Source: Nocardioides malaquae (lineage in GTDB: Bacteria; Actinomycetota; Actinomycetes; Propionibacteriales; Nocardioidaceae). Taken from it: a stretch of 64,000 bases of DNA. The stretch lies in assembly GCF_015070385.1 (NCBI RefSeq), contig NZ_JADCSA010000005.1:124001-188000 (forward strand), given 5' to 3'. Position 1 is the stretch's first letter. Every line of letters begins with the position of its first letter. A program made the position numbers and the translations under genes. Shown here piece after piece: positions 1 to 14,380 of the stretch. The notes under the pieces were generated by a model that worked only from the letters and a program-made list of their open reading frames with translations, ran no database searches and was not told the DNA's origin.

Positions 1-77
1 AGCGTCGGACGTGGTGCCCGCGTGTGGTGCTGCGTGCAAGAGTGGAGTGTCGTCCCACGTCGTGTGGCCCGCCCGCC

Positions 78-100
78 TAGGATGACGAACATGCGTTCGA
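78..100 (+). promoter_or_regulatory. uvrA promoter with SOS (LexA) box
   Basis: ACGAACATGCGTTCGA at 85-100 fits the actinobacterial/Gram-positive LexA box CGAAC-N4-GTTCG, with both half-sites intact. A TAGGAT -10 hexamer at 78-83 lies just upstream, so LexA would sit over the transcription start near 90 and block it. uvrA is a classic SOS gene, which fits. No clear -35 is visible. Confidence 0.82.
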
Positions 101-134
101 ACGAACGCTCGTGACGCACAGGCAGAGGAACCTC

Positions 135-3050
<2,916 letters not shown>

Positions 3051-3053
3051 CTC

Positions 3054-3470
3054 ATGTCGCTTCCGATCACGCGTTGCGGAGTCCTTGCGTCCGGCTCCGG
3101 GCTGGCCGCCGTGCCGCTGCTCGCGGCCTGCGGCGAGGAGTCGGGCGAGGTCGACGTGCCACCTCCCCCCGCTTCGGGCACGGCCCTGGTCGCCACCTCC
3201 GACGTGCCGGTGCAGGGGTGTGCGGTGCTCGCCGAGGAGAAGATCGTCGTGACCCAGCCGGCGGAGGGCGAGTTCAAGGCGTTCAGCGCCGCCTGCACGC
3301 ACCAGGGGTGCCTCGTGTCGTCGTCGAAGGACGGGGTCATCCCCTGCACGTGTCACGGGAGCGAGTTCTCCCTCGCCGACGGAGCTGTCCTGAAGGGGCC
3401 CGCCGAGGCTGCTCTCACCGAGGTGCCGGTCGAGGTGCGTGACGGAGTCGTCACTGCGACCGAGCGCTGA
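3054..3470 (+). CDS. Rieske (2Fe-2S) lipoprotein, copy 1
   Basis: Small exported iron-sulfur protein, 138 aa, redox partner unknown. The Rieske ligands are C81/H83 in CTHQGC and C98/H101 in CTCHGS, with C86 and C100 able to form the usual disulfide. A lipobox ending LLAAC26 suggests membrane anchoring by lipid. It starts 3 nt after the uvrA stop and is followed by a paralogue of exactly the same length. Oddly, the position that is twin-Arg in the paralogue (SRRRVLAAG) reads ITRCGVLAS here, so the Tat signal looks damaged, although folded Fe-S proteins normally need Tat. It is not a bc1-complex Rieske, because the transmembrane helices are missing. Confidence 0.88.
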   Translation: MSLPITRCGVLASGSGLAAVPLLAACGEESGEVDVPPPPASGTALVATSDVPVQGCAVLAEEKIVVTQPAEGEFKAFSAACTHQGCLVSSSKDGVIPCTCHGSEFSLADGAVLKGPAEAALTEVPVEVRDGVVTATER

Positions 3471-3503
3471 TCGACCGGTGCCGAGCCGTCACCAGCGGCT
3501 GCC

Positions 3504-3529
3504 TATGCTGTCGGCGAGTCGTCAGGAGG
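3504..3529 (+). promoter_or_regulatory. Leadered promoter and RBS for second Rieske gene
   Basis: TATGCT at 3504-3509 can serve as -10. A strong AGGAGG at 3524-3529 sits 4 nt before the GTG at 3534. This gene therefore has a short leader with a Shine-Dalgarno site, unlike many neighbours whose -10 abuts the start codon. Confidence 0.5.
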
Positions 3530-3533
3530 ACGT

Positions 3534-3950
3534 GTGAGTCAGCCCCCCAGCCGCCGTCGTGTGCTCGCCGCAGGAGCAGGTGTCGCGATGGCCCCCGTCG
3601 CTGCAGCGTGCGGCAATCCGTCGGAGGACCCGCAGTTCTCCCAGGTTCGTCCCCCGGTGCCCGGTGGCGAGGTCGCCCTGACCACCGACGTGCCCGTCGG
3701 TGGTTGCCAGGTATTCGCCCCCAAGGGCACCGTCGTCACCCAGCCGGTGGAGGGTGACTTCCGGGCCTTCGAGGCCGAGTGCTCCCACAAGGGGTGCTTC
3801 GTCGCCTCCTCCACGGAGGGTCACATCCCGTGCCGCTGCCACGGGAGCCGGTTCGACCTGACCGACGGCTCGGTCCTCGGCGGCCCCGCGAGATCGGCGC
3901 TGCCTCCGGTCGAGATCGAGGTCCGCGACGGACGGATCTTCACCGCCTGA
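3534..3950 (+). CDS. Rieske (2Fe-2S) Tat lipoprotein, copy 2
   Basis: 138 aa exported Rieske protein, same length as the upstream copy and alignable along its whole length, so the two arose by tandem duplication. The N-terminus has a twin-arginine motif (SRRRVLAAG) and a lipobox ending AAAC26. Cluster ligands are C83/H85 in CSHKGC and C100/H103 in CRCHGS; C88 and C102 are placed for the disulfide. The likely role is an extracytoplasmic electron-transfer protein tethered to the membrane; its partner is not in the window. The GTG start is fixed by AGGAGG just upstream. Confidence 0.9.
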   Translation: MSQPPSRRRVLAAGAGVAMAPVAAACGNPSEDPQFSQVRPPVPGGEVALTTDVPVGGCQVFAPKGTVVTQPVEGDFRAFEAECSHKGCFVASSTEGHIPCRCHGSRFDLTDGSVLGGPARSALPPVEIEVRDGRIFTA

Positions 3951-3993
3951 AGTACCCGTGCGGGTCACACGGACCCTGCCTCGCGCCGATCCG

Positions 3994-3999
3994 TAGGCT
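3994..3999 (+). promoter_or_regulatory. Leaderless promoter -10 for uvrC
   Basis: TAGGCT at 3994-3999 ends 6 nt before the GTG at 4006, so transcription should start at the start codon. There is no Shine-Dalgarno sequence. Confidence 0.6.
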
Positions 4000-4005
4000 G
4001 GACGC

Positions 4006-5973
4006 GTGGCCAGCCCAGCAACGTACCGACCCGCCCCCGGGTCGATCCCCACCCAGCCGGGGGTCTACCGCTTCCGGGACTCCCGCGGTCGGGTCATCTA
4101 CGTGGGCAAGGCGAAGAACCTGCGCTCCCGTCTGTCGTCCTACTTCCAGGACATCTCCCACCTGCACCCACGCACCGCCACCATGGTCACCACGGGGGCG
4201 AGCGTCGAGTGGACGGTCGTGCGCACGGAGGTGGAGGCCCTCCAGCTCGAGTACTCCTGGATCAAGGAGTTCGACCCCCGCTTCAACGTCAAGTACCGCG
4301 ACGACAAGTCCTACCCGTGGCTGGCCGTGACCGTCGGCGAGGAGTTCCCCCGGGTGATGGTCGGCCGGGGCGCCAAGAAGAAGGGTGTCCGCTACTTCGG
4401 GCCCTACGGGCACGCGTGGGCGATCCGCGAGACGGTCGACCAGCTGCTGCGCGTCTTCCCGATGCGTTCCTGCACGAAGGGCGTCTTCAACCGGTCCGGC
4501 CAGATCGGTCGCCCGTGCCTGCTGGGCTACATCGACAAGTGCGCGGCCCCGTGCGTGGGCAACGTCAGCGCCGAGGAGCACCGGCGGATCGTCGACGACC
4601 TCTGCGACTTCATGGCCGGCAACACCGACGCCTTCGTCAAGCGGGTGGAGCGGGAGATGTACGCCGCGTCCGAGGCCTTGGACTTCGAGAAGGCGGCGCG
4701 GCTGCGTGACGACCTCGGGGCACTTCACCGCGCCCTGGAGAAGCAGGTCGTGGTGCTGCCCGACGGCACCGACGCCGACGTCGTGGCCCTGGCCGAGGAC
4801 CCGCTCGAGGTGGCCGTCCAGGTCTTCCACGTGCGTGGTGGACGCATCCGGGGGCAGCGTGGCTGGGTCGCCGACCGTGCGGACGAGAGCGGCACACCCG
4901 AGCTGGTCGAGGAGTTCCTGCTGCAGCTCTACGCCGACGACCCCGACGCCATCCCGCGGGAGGTCCTCGTCCCCGCCCTGCCGCCCGACGTCGCCACCAT
5001 CGAGGAGCTGCTGACCTCCCTGCGCGGCAGCCGGGTGCGTCTGCGCGTGCCGCAGCGGGGCGACAAGAAGACGCTCCAGGAGACGGTGGCCCGCAACGCC
5101 GCGCAAGGACTTGCGCTGCACAAGACGAAGCGGGCCAGCGACCTGACGACCCGCAACAAGGCCCTGGAGGAGATCCAGGAGGCGTTGGAGCTGGACGAGG
5201 TGCCGTTGCGCATCGAGTGCTTCGACGTCTCCAACCTGCAGGGCACCGAGGTCGTCGCGTCGATGGTCGTCTTCGAGGACGGACTGGCGCGGAAGTCGGA
5301 GTACCGCCGCTTCGTCGTGCGTGACGTGGAGGGACAGAACGACGTCGCCTCCATGCACGAGGTCATCACGCGCCGCTTCCGGCGACTCCTCGACGAGCAG
5401 GGGCGGGTCGCGGAGTCGTCGACCGCCGAGGGCCCCGTGCTCGTGGACCCCGACACCGGCCGCCCGCGCAAGTTCGCGTACGCCCCCTCGCTGGTGGTCG
5501 TCGACGGCGGCGCACCACAGGTGGCCGCGGCAGCCCGGGCCATGGAGGAGCTGGGGGTGGGCGACATCCCGGTCTGCGGACTGGCGAAGCGGCTCGAGGA
5601 GGTCTGGGTGCCGGGGGAGGAGGACCCCGTCATCCTCCCGCGCACCAGCGAGGGGCTCTACCTGCTCCAGCGGATCCGCGACGAGGCCCACCGGTTCGCC
5701 ATCGCGCACCACCGCGGTCGCCGCTCCCGGACGATGGTGGAGAGCCTGCTCGACGACGTGCCGGGCCTGGGGGAGATCCGCCGCAAGGCGTTGCTGCGCC
5801 ACTTCGGGTCACTCAAGAAGCTGCGCGCCGCGCAGGTCGAGGAGATCGCCACCGTGCCGGGCATCGGTCCCGCGACGGCAGCCGCGATCGTGGACGCACT
5901 CACGCGTCAGGACGGGGCGCGTCAGACTGGGCCCCGGATCAACACCGCCACAGGCGAGATCGAGGAGGAGTGA
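4006..5973 (+). CDS. uvrC: Excinuclease ABC subunit UvrC
   Basis: Dual-incision nuclease of nucleotide excision repair; it cuts both sides of a lesion after UvrB loading. 655 aa. An N-terminal GIY-YIG domain ([20 protein letters not shown], near residues 19-38) makes the 3' cut. A UVR helix pair near 205-235 ([13 protein letters not shown]) binds UvrB. An RNase H-like domain with [10 protein letters not shown] and VVDGG makes the 5' cut, and a helix-hairpin-helix region follows near 590-640. No SD precedes the GTG; a -10 lies 6 nt upstream. The stop overlaps rapZ by one base (TGATG). The order uvrC-rapZ-yvcK-whiA is a conserved actinobacterial cluster. Confidence 0.97.
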   Translation: MASPATYRPAPGSIPTQPGVYRFRDSRGRVIYVGKAKNLRSRLSSYFQDISHLHPRTATMVTTGASVEWTVVRTEVEALQLEYSWIKEFDPRFNVKYRDDKSYPWLAVTVGEEFPRVMVGRGAKKKGVRYFGPYGHAWAIRETVDQLLRVFPMRSCTKGVFNRSGQIGRPCLLGYIDKCAAPCVGNVSAEEHRRIVDDLCDFMAGNTDAFVKRVEREMYAASEALDFEKAARLRDDLGALHRALEKQVVVLPDGTDADVVALAEDPLEVAVQVFHVRGGRIRGQRGWVADRADESGTPELVEEFLLQLYADDPDAIPREVLVPALPPDVATIEELLTSLRGSRVRLRVPQRGDKKTLQETVARNAAQGLALHKTKRASDLTTRNKALEEIQEALELDEVPLRIECFDVSNLQGTEVVASMVVFEDGLARKSEYRRFVVRDVEGQNDVASMHEVITRRFRRLLDEQGRVAESSTAEGPVLVDPDTGRPRKFAYAPSLVVVDGGAPQVAAAARAMEELGVGDIPVCGLAKRLEEVWVPGEEDPVILPRTSEGLYLLQRIRDEAHRFAIAHHRGRRSRTMVESLLDDVPGLGEIRRKALLRHFGSLKKLRAAQVEEIATVPGIGPATAAAIVDALTRQDGARQTGPRINTATGEIEEE

Positions 5974-6839
5974 TGGGCGACCAGCCAGGCGAGCTCGTGA
6001 TCATCACCGGCATGACCGGGGCAGGACGGAGCACGGCCGCGAAGGAGCTGGAGGACCTCGGCTACTTCGTCGTCGACAACCTGCCCCCGACCCTGGTGCC
6101 CGACGTGGTGGCGATGGTGGACGCCGAGCGTGGCGTCTCGCAGCCGGTGGCCGTGGTCGTGGACGTACGCTCCGGCACGTTCTTCGAGGACCTCGCCTCC
6201 CAGCGCTACGAGGGCAGCACCGGACGCCCGACCACGATCGTCTACCTCGAGGCCACCGACGACGAGCTGGTCCGTCGCCAGGAGGCGGTGCGCCGTCCTC
6301 ACCCGCTGCAGGGGGCGGGACGACTGCTCGACGGGCTCGAGCGGGAGCGGGTCGTGCTGCGCAAGCTCCGGGGCCGCGCCGACCTGCTCATCGACACCAC
6401 GGGCCTCAACGTCCACCAGCTGACCCACCGCATCGCCAGCCACTTCGGCTCGGTGGAAGCCCGCAAGCTCAAGGTGACCGTCATCAGCTTCGGCTTCAAG
6501 TACGGCATCCCCGTCGACGCCGACTTCGTGGCCGACATGCGGTTCCTGCCGAACCCCCACTGGGTGCCGGAGCTGCGCCCGCACACCGGTCGTGACGCCG
6601 ACGTCGCCGAGTACGTGCGCAGCCAGCCGGGGGCCGAGCCCTTCCTGGACGCCTACCTTCCCGTGCTCCAGCTGGTGGCGGACGGCTTCCTCAACGAGGG
6701 CAAGCGCTTCATGACGGTGGCTGTCGGGTGCACCGGGGGCAAGCACCGCAGCGTGGCGATGGCCGAGGAGATCGCTCGCCGGCTCGCCGACGCCGGTCTG
6801 GACGTCCGCTCGGTCCACCGCGACCTGGGACGGGAGTGA
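5973..6839 (+). CDS. rapZ: RNase adapter/nucleotide-binding protein RapZ
   Basis: P-loop protein of the RapZ (YvcJ) family, 288 aa. In enterobacteria RapZ directs a small RNA to RNase E to control glucosamine-6-phosphate synthase; the actinobacterial role is less clear. Walker A GMTGAGRST begins at residue 13, the middle has VVDNLPPTL, and the C-terminal domain has the family hallmarks SFGFKYGIP and GCTGGKHRS. The ATG shares one base with the uvrC stop (TGATG), indicating translational coupling. An overlapping GTG one codon upstream is less likely. yvcK and whiA follow. Confidence 0.95.
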   Translation: MGDQPGELVIITGMTGAGRSTAAKELEDLGYFVVDNLPPTLVPDVVAMVDAERGVSQPVAVVVDVRSGTFFEDLASQRYEGSTGRPTTIVYLEATDDELVRRQEAVRRPHPLQGAGRLLDGLERERVVLRKLRGRADLLIDTTGLNVHQLTHRIASHFGSVEARKLKVTVISFGFKYGIPVDADFVADMRFLPNPHWVPELRPHTGRDADVAEYVRSQPGAEPFLDAYLPVLQLVADGFLNEGKRFMTVAVGCTGGKHRSVAMAEEIARRLADAGLDVRSVHRDLGRE

Positions 6840-7795
6840 CGGTGCCCGTCTCCCAGGCAGTCGTGGCGATGGGTGGGGGCCACGGGCTGCACGCGACGCT
6901 GAGTGCCTTGAGGACGTTGCACGACTCGCTGGACGTGGACACCATCACCGCGGTGGTGACGGTCGCCGACAACGGTGGGTCGTCCGGGCGACTGCGCCAA
7001 CAGTTCGGTGTGCTTCCGCCCGGTGACCTGCGGATGGCTCTGGCCGCCCTGTGCGGCGAGGACGAGTGGGGCCAGACCTGGGCGCAGCTCTTCCAGCACC
7101 GCTTCGGCGGCGAGGGCGACATGCAGGGTCACGCGATCGGCAACCTCGTGCTGGTGGGACTCTGGGAGCTGATGGGCGACCACGTGCGGGCCCTCGACTG
7201 GGCCGGGACCCTGCTCGGTGCCCGGGGCCGGGTGCTGCCGATGGCCACCACCCCGATGGACATCACCGCCCTGGTGCGGGACCAGCAGTCCCAGGGCGAG
7301 GTGGTGCGCACCGTGCGTGGCCAGGTCGAGGTCGCCAGCGCGGCGGGCGACATCCTCTCCGTCGCCCTCGACCCGGTGGCCCCCGAGGCCTGCCCGGAGG
7401 CGGTGCAGGCGATCCTGACGGCCGAGTGGGTGGTGCTCGGACCCGGTTCGTGGTTCACCTCGGTGATCCCGCACCTGATGGTGCCCGGCCTGCGACAGGC
7501 ACTGCTGACCACCTCGGCCCGCATCGTCGTGGTGCTCAACCTCACCGACCAGGAGGGCGAGACCCAGGGCTTCGGTCCCTGTGACCACGTACGTGCCCTG
7601 GCGCGCCACGCTCCCGGCCTGGAGGTCCACGCCGTGGTCGCTGACCGGGGTGCGGTGCCCGACGTGGAGGCACTGCAGCGCGACGTCGCCGCGCTCGGCG
7701 CGACACTCGTGCTCGACGACGTGGCGGTGGCCGGGGAGCCCCGTCACGACCCCGTGCGTCTGGCCGCGACGCTGCGTCAGCTGATGACGTGGTGA
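6836..7795 (+). CDS. yvcK: Gluconeogenesis factor YvcK/CuvA family protein
   Basis: CofD-like protein of the YvcK/CuvA family, 319 aa. It binds UDP-sugars and affects cell-wall synthesis and carbon use in Bacillus and mycobacteria. The glycine-rich nucleotide motif MGGGHGLH is at residues 12-19, followed by TVADNGGSSGRLR and LPPGDLRMAL, both family hallmarks, and GPGSWFTSVIP later. The GTG at 6836 overlaps the rapZ stop as GTGA, so coupling is likely; a GTG two codons later is the alternative. It lies between rapZ and whiA as in most actinobacteria. Confidence 0.94.
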   Translation: MTVPVSQAVVAMGGGHGLHATLSALRTLHDSLDVDTITAVVTVADNGGSSGRLRQQFGVLPPGDLRMALAALCGEDEWGQTWAQLFQHRFGGEGDMQGHAIGNLVLVGLWELMGDHVRALDWAGTLLGARGRVLPMATTPMDITALVRDQQSQGEVVRTVRGQVEVASAAGDILSVALDPVAPEACPEAVQAILTAEWVVLGPGSWFTSVIPHLMVPGLRQALLTTSARIVVVLNLTDQEGETQGFGPCDHVRALARHAPGLEVHAVVADRGAVPDVEALQRDVAALGATLVLDDVAVAGEPRHDPVRLAATLRQLMTW

Positions 7796-7869
7796 GTGCG
7801 GGCGGGCACCGGTGACGTGGGTGGAGGGCGAGCTGCGTGCTGGGCGCCCTGTCACTTGCCCGCGCGTGG

Positions 7870-7875
7870 CAGGAT
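7870..7875 (+). promoter_or_regulatory. Leaderless promoter -10 for whiA
   Basis: CAGGAT at 7870-7875 ends 7 nt before the ATG at 7883 and no SD is present. whiA may therefore be transcribed separately from yvcK, 87 nt upstream, as a leaderless mRNA. Confidence 0.45.
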
Positions 7876-7882
7876 GCCGCCC

Positions 7883-9992
<2,110 letters not shown>

Positions 9993-10021
9993 CCCACGGC
10001 GTCGAGGAGACACCAGCAGAC

Positions 10022-11221
10022 ATGAACACCATCGAGTCGCTCGGCGACCTGCGCGGCAAGCGCGTCCTGGTCCGGTCGGACCTCAACGTCCCCCTGGACG
10101 GTTCCACCATCACCGACGACGGACGCATCCGTGCGTCGGTCCCGACCCTGCGCCGGCTCACCGCCGCCGGCGCCCGCGTGGTCGTGACCGCCCACCTGGG
10201 TCGTCCCAAGGGTGAACCGGACGCGAAGTACAGCCTCGCTCCCGTCGCCGAGCGGCTCGGCCAACTCCTGGGCCAGCCGGTCGCCTTCGCCACCGACACG
10301 GTCGGTGAGTCCGCGAGCCAGGTGGTCGCCGGCCTGGGCGACGGGGACGTCGCGCTCCTGGAGAACGTGCGCTTCAACGCCGGTGAGACCAGCAAGGACG
10401 ACGCCGTGCGCGGTGCCTTCGCCGACCAGCTCTCGCAGCTGGCCGACGCCTTCGTCTCCGACGGCTTCGGCGTGGTCCACCGCAAGCAGGCGTCCGTCTA
10501 CGACGTCGCCCTGCGTCTCCCGAGCGCCATGGGCGACCTGGTGTCGGCCGAGATCGACGTGCTCCGCCGGCTCACGGTGGAGCCGCAGCGTCCCTACGTC
10601 GTCGTGCTCGGCGGGTCGAAGGTGTCGGACAAGCTCGGCGTCATCGACAACCTGCTGGAGAAGGCCGACAAGATCCTCATCGGCGGCGGCATGGTCTTCA
10701 CCTTCCTCAAGGCCCAGGGCCACGAGGTGGGCAAGAGCCTCCTCGAGGAGGACCAGCTCGACACCTGCCGCTCCTACCTCGAGCGCGCCGAGGCGAAGGG
10801 GGTCGAGATCCTGCTCCCCAGCGACGTCGTGGTCGACACGCAGTTCCCGTCCGGGGACGTGACCCCCACGCCTCGCGTGGTCGCCTCCTCCGAGATCCCG
10901 GCCGACGCGCTCGGTCTCGACATCGGCCCGACGTCGGGTGCCGCGTTCGCGGCGGCGCTCGCCGACGCGCGTACGGTCTTCTGGAACGGCCCCATGGGCG
11001 TCTTCGAGGTCGACGCCTTCGCGGAGGGCACCCGGGCAGTGGCCCAGGCGCTCACCGAGGTCCCGGGTCTCTCCGTGGTCGGTGGCGGCGACTCCGCCGC
11101 TGCGGTCCGAGCCCTCGGCTTCGACGAGACGGCCTTCGGGCACATCTCGACCGGCGGTGGGGCGAGCCTGGAGTACCTCGAGGGCAAGGAACTGCCCGGC
11201 ATCGCCGTCATCGAGCGCTGA
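10022..11221 (+). CDS. pgk: Phosphoglycerate kinase
   Basis: Transfers phosphate from 1,3-bisphosphoglycerate to ADP; 399 aa, typical. The N-terminal signature [14 protein letters not shown], the substrate region [12 protein letters not shown], and the C-terminal nucleotide motif [11 protein letters not shown] with [13 protein letters not shown] are all present. The ATG lies 29 nt after the gap stop, with GAGGAGA at 10004-10010 (spacing slightly long). Co-transcribed with gap and probably tpiA. Confidence 0.97.
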   Translation: MNTIESLGDLRGKRVLVRSDLNVPLDGSTITDDGRIRASVPTLRRLTAAGARVVVTAHLGRPKGEPDAKYSLAPVAERLGQLLGQPVAFATDTVGESASQVVAGLGDGDVALLENVRFNAGETSKDDAVRGAFADQLSQLADAFVSDGFGVVHRKQASVYDVALRLPSAMGDLVSAEIDVLRRLTVEPQRPYVVVLGGSKVSDKLGVIDNLLEKADKILIGGGMVFTFLKAQGHEVGKSLLEEDQLDTCRSYLERAEAKGVEILLPSDVVVDTQFPSGDVTPTPRVVASSEIPADALGLDIGPTSGAAFAAALADARTVFWNGPMGVFEVDAFAEGTRAVAQALTEVPGLSVVGGGDSAAAVRALGFDETAFGHISTGGGASLEYLEGKELPGIAVIER

Positions 11222-11288
11222 CGCACCCACCCGTTCCGGCCCACCCGGGTCGGCCCACCCACAGACCCTGACACGAGGTAGCACACCG

Positions 11289-12080
<792 letters not shown>

Positions 12081-12096
12081 CACCCCCGACGTGACG

Positions 12097-12102
12097 TAAG
12101 GT
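12097..12102 (+). promoter_or_regulatory. Leaderless promoter -10 for secG
   Basis: TAAGGT at 12097-12102 ends 7 nt before the GTG at 12110. CTGACA at 12077-12082 is a possible but closely spaced -35 (14 nt). Confidence 0.5.
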
Positions 12103-12109
12103 TCCTGAC

Positions 12110-12343
12110 GTGGAAATCGTTCTTCAAGTCCTGCTCGTCCTGACGAGCCTGACCATGATCCTGTTGGTCCTGCTCCACAAGGGACGGGGCGGTGGTCTTT
12201 CGGACATGTTCGGTGGCGGCATGTCGAGCTCCCTCGGGGGTTCGTCGGTCGCGGAGAAGAACCTCGACAGGTTCACTGTGGCCGTGGGCGTCCTCTGGTT
12301 CGCCTCGGTCATCGCGCTGGGACTGTTGACCGCCTACAGCTGA
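12110..12343 (+). CDS. secG: Preprotein translocase subunit SecG
   Basis: Small membrane subunit of the SecYEG channel, 77 aa. Two hydrophobic helices (about residues 3-21 and 52-74) flank the cytoplasmic loop HKGRGGGLSDMFGGGMSSS, the SecG signature. It sits directly after tpiA, the usual actinobacterial position, and appears to have its own leaderless promoter. Confidence 0.94.
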   Translation: MEIVLQVLLVLTSLTMILLVLLHKGRGGGLSDMFGGGMSSSLGGSSVAEKNLDRFTVAVGVLWFASVIALGLLTAYS

Positions 12344-12380
12344 GCGTCCAACGGCATTTCACTCTGGGGAGGGGTTTGAA

Positions 12381-12740
12381 GTGGCAGGTGCAGGAAACGC
12401 GATTCGAGGGAGTCGGGTCGGTGCTGGTCCGATGGGGGAGGCCGAGCGGGGGGAGGCCGCACCGCGCAAGCAGGTGACCTTCCACTGCTCACGGGAGCAC
12501 CGGTCGGTGATGTCGTTCGCACGCGACGCCGTGGTCCCGGAGTCCTGGGACTGCCCGAAGTGTGGGCTCCCCGCCAGCCTGGACGCGGAGAACCCGCCGC
12601 CGGCTCCGCGGATCGAGCCCTACAAGACCCACCTGGCCTATGTGAAGGAACGGCGTTCCGACACCGAGGCCGAGGACATCCTGCAGGAGGCCATCCAGCT
12701 CCTGCGTTCGCGCCGCAAGTCGGGCGAGATCATCTTCTGA
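12381..12740 (+). CDS. rbpA: RNA polymerase-binding protein RbpA
   Basis: Actinobacteria-specific factor that binds RNA polymerase with group 1/2 sigma factors and stabilises open complexes; 119 aa. The N-terminal tail has AIRGSRVGAGPMGEAERGE and is followed by a zinc-ribbon-like core (FHCSREH, then WDCPKCG) and a C-terminal sigma-interacting helix ending LRSRRKSGEIIF. A strong purine-rich RBS (GGGGAGGGG, about 12366-12374) precedes the GTG. It is convergent with pgl, with 6 nt between the stops. Confidence 0.96.
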   Translation: MAGAGNAIRGSRVGAGPMGEAERGEAAPRKQVTFHCSREHRSVMSFARDAVVPESWDCPKCGLPASLDAENPPPAPRIEPYKTHLAYVKERRSDTEAEDILQEAIQLLRSRRKSGEIIF

Positions 12741-12746
12741 GGACGT

Positions 12747-13472
12747 TCAGGTCCCCAGCTCGCTGGCGGCGCCCTCGTCCAGGAACCACCCCGTCTCGAC
12801 GCGGCCCCTCACGGCGCGCGCCGGGCAGTCGAGCGCGGGGCCCGGCTGGTGGGCTGCGGCAACGGCGGCGGACTTCCCGCTGCCCGCAGCGATGAAGAGC
12901 ACCGAACGGGCGCTGTTCAGCACCGGGAGTGTGAGGCTCACCCGCAGGGGTGGGGGCTTGGGGGAGTCGTGCACGGCCACGGCACCGAGCGTCGTGTCGG
13001 AGACCTGGTGACGACCGGGGAAGAGTGACGCCACATGTCCGTCCGGGCCGAGCCCGAGGACCACGACCTCGAACCCGTCCACACCGTGGGTGGCGAGGGC
13101 GTCCGTGTAGAGCGCGGCAGCCGACTCGACTGACTCCGTGGCGTCGGAGGAAGGCACCCGGTGGACGTGACTGTCCGGCACACCTGCCGGTCCGAGGAGC
13201 TCGGCCATGGCGGAGATGTCGTTGCGCTCCTCGGATCCGCCCGCGACGAAGCGTTCGTCGCCCCACCACCAGTGCACCCGTGTCAGGTCGACTCCGGCCT
13301 CCGGGGCACCGAGCCGCACCTCCCGGTGGAACGGGTCGGCCAGGCTGCCGCCGGTCAGTGCGACATGGGGCGTACGGCCCGCAGCCTGCGCGGCAGCCAG
13401 TCGACGGAGGAACCACCTGGCGGCACCCGTGCACAGTGCGTCAGTGGTCGGGTGGACGTACAGGTCCTTCAT
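12747..13472 (-). CDS. pgl: 6-phosphogluconolactonase
   Basis: Hydrolyses 6-phosphogluconolactone in the oxidative pentose phosphate branch, 241 aa (devB type). The family's first motif is VALTGGSLADPFHRE, then HWWWGDERFV and GLGPDGHVASLFPG. The ATG overlaps the opcA stop by 4 nt (ATGA). Last gene of tkt-tal-pgi-zwf-opcA-pgl. Reading further upstream in this frame is only an antisense-like extension. Confidence 0.94.
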   Translation of the reverse strand: MKDLYVHPTTDALCTGAARWFLRRLAAAQAAGRTPHVALTGGSLADPFHREVRLGAPEAGVDLTRVHWWWGDERFVAGGSEERNDISAMAELLGPAGVPDSHVHRVPSSDATESVESAAALYTDALATHGVDGFEVVVLGLGPDGHVASLFPGRHQVSDTTLGAVAVHDSPKPPPLRVSLTLPVLNSARSVLFIAAGSGKSAAVAAAHQPGPALDCPARAVRGRVETGWFLDEGAASELGT

Positions 13473-14380
13473 GACTCCTCCTCGGCGGCGACCAGCGCGG
13501 CGACCGTCTCGGCGTAGGCCTCGTCGGGGTCCAGGTGGCGCAGCTCCTCGGAGAGGAGCTCGGGCCAGTCCCGGATGCGGAGCGAGATCGTGCGGTCCGG
13601 ACGCCCGGGGGTGCGCAGCGTGGCCTGCCCCCCGTCCGGACGGGAGATGGAGAGGTCGCCCTCCGCAGTCTCCAGCACCACCTCTGTGACGGCGGGTCCC
13701 TCCGACCTCTCCAGGGCGATGTCGACCTTGAGCCGGTCGGCCAGCCAGGCTCGGAGGAGCGACGCGCTCGGGTGGCCTGCCTCGCTCCGCACGCGGCCGC
13801 CCGTCACCTTCACCTGGTGCTGGTCGAGCACCGCCGCCAGGACCGCGCGCCACAGCGTCAGTCGCGTCCAGGCGAGGTCCGTGTCACCCGGCTGGTAGTG
13901 CCGGAAGCGACGTAGGGCTGCCGTGGAACGCGGGGAGGCCTTCTGGCCGAGGTCGGTGAGGCGACGTGTGGCCAGGGAGCCGAGCGGATCACCCGAGGGA
14001 TCGTCCGGTCCGTCGGAGGCCCACCACACCGCGACCGGCGAGTCGGGCAGGAGGAGCGGCAGCACCACCGACTCGGGATGCTTGACGACCGCGCCCCGGA
14101 GCCGGATCAGGGCGGCCTCACCACCCCAGCGTCGGCCCACACCCACGTGGGCATCCACCCTGCCGCGTCCGCGGGCCTGCCCCAGGATGATCCCGAGCAC
14201 CCTGGAGGGATGGCCCCGGGTCGCCTCGCGCGCGACCTCCATGACCTGGTCGGCCTCGTCCTCGTCCACCACCACCACGAGGGTGAGGACCATGCCCATC
14301 GTCGGGCCGCCCGCCCCCCGGCGGTCGCGGACGAACGCCTGGGCGATCTGCGACGACGTGGTGTCTTCCAGCTCGATCAT
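13469..14380 (-). CDS. opcA: Glucose-6-phosphate dehydrogenase assembly protein OpcA
   Basis: Actinobacterial/cyanobacterial partner needed for G6PDH assembly or redox activation, 303 aa. It begins MIELEDTTSSQIAQAF, the conserved OpcA N-terminus. The ATG at 14380 shares one base with the zwf stop (TGATG), which decides the start over an ATG five codons upstream inside zwf. Its end overlaps pgl by 4 nt. The core has DSPVAVWWASDGPDDP and the helix-rich YQPGDTDLAWTRLTLWR region. Confidence 0.93.
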   Translation of the reverse strand: MIELEDTTSSQIAQAFVRDRRGAGGPTMGMVLTLVVVVDEDEADQVMEVAREATRGHPSRVLGIILGQARGRGRVDAHVGVGRRWGGEAALIRLRGAVVKHPESVVLPLLLPDSPVAVWWASDGPDDPSGDPLGSLATRRLTDLGQKASPRSTAALRRFRHYQPGDTDLAWTRLTLWRAVLAAVLDQHQVKVTGGRVRSEAGHPSASLLRAWLADRLKVDIALERSEGPAVTEVVLETAEGDLSISRPDGGQATLRTPGRPDRTISLRIRDWPELLSEELRHLDPDEAYAETVAALVAAEEES

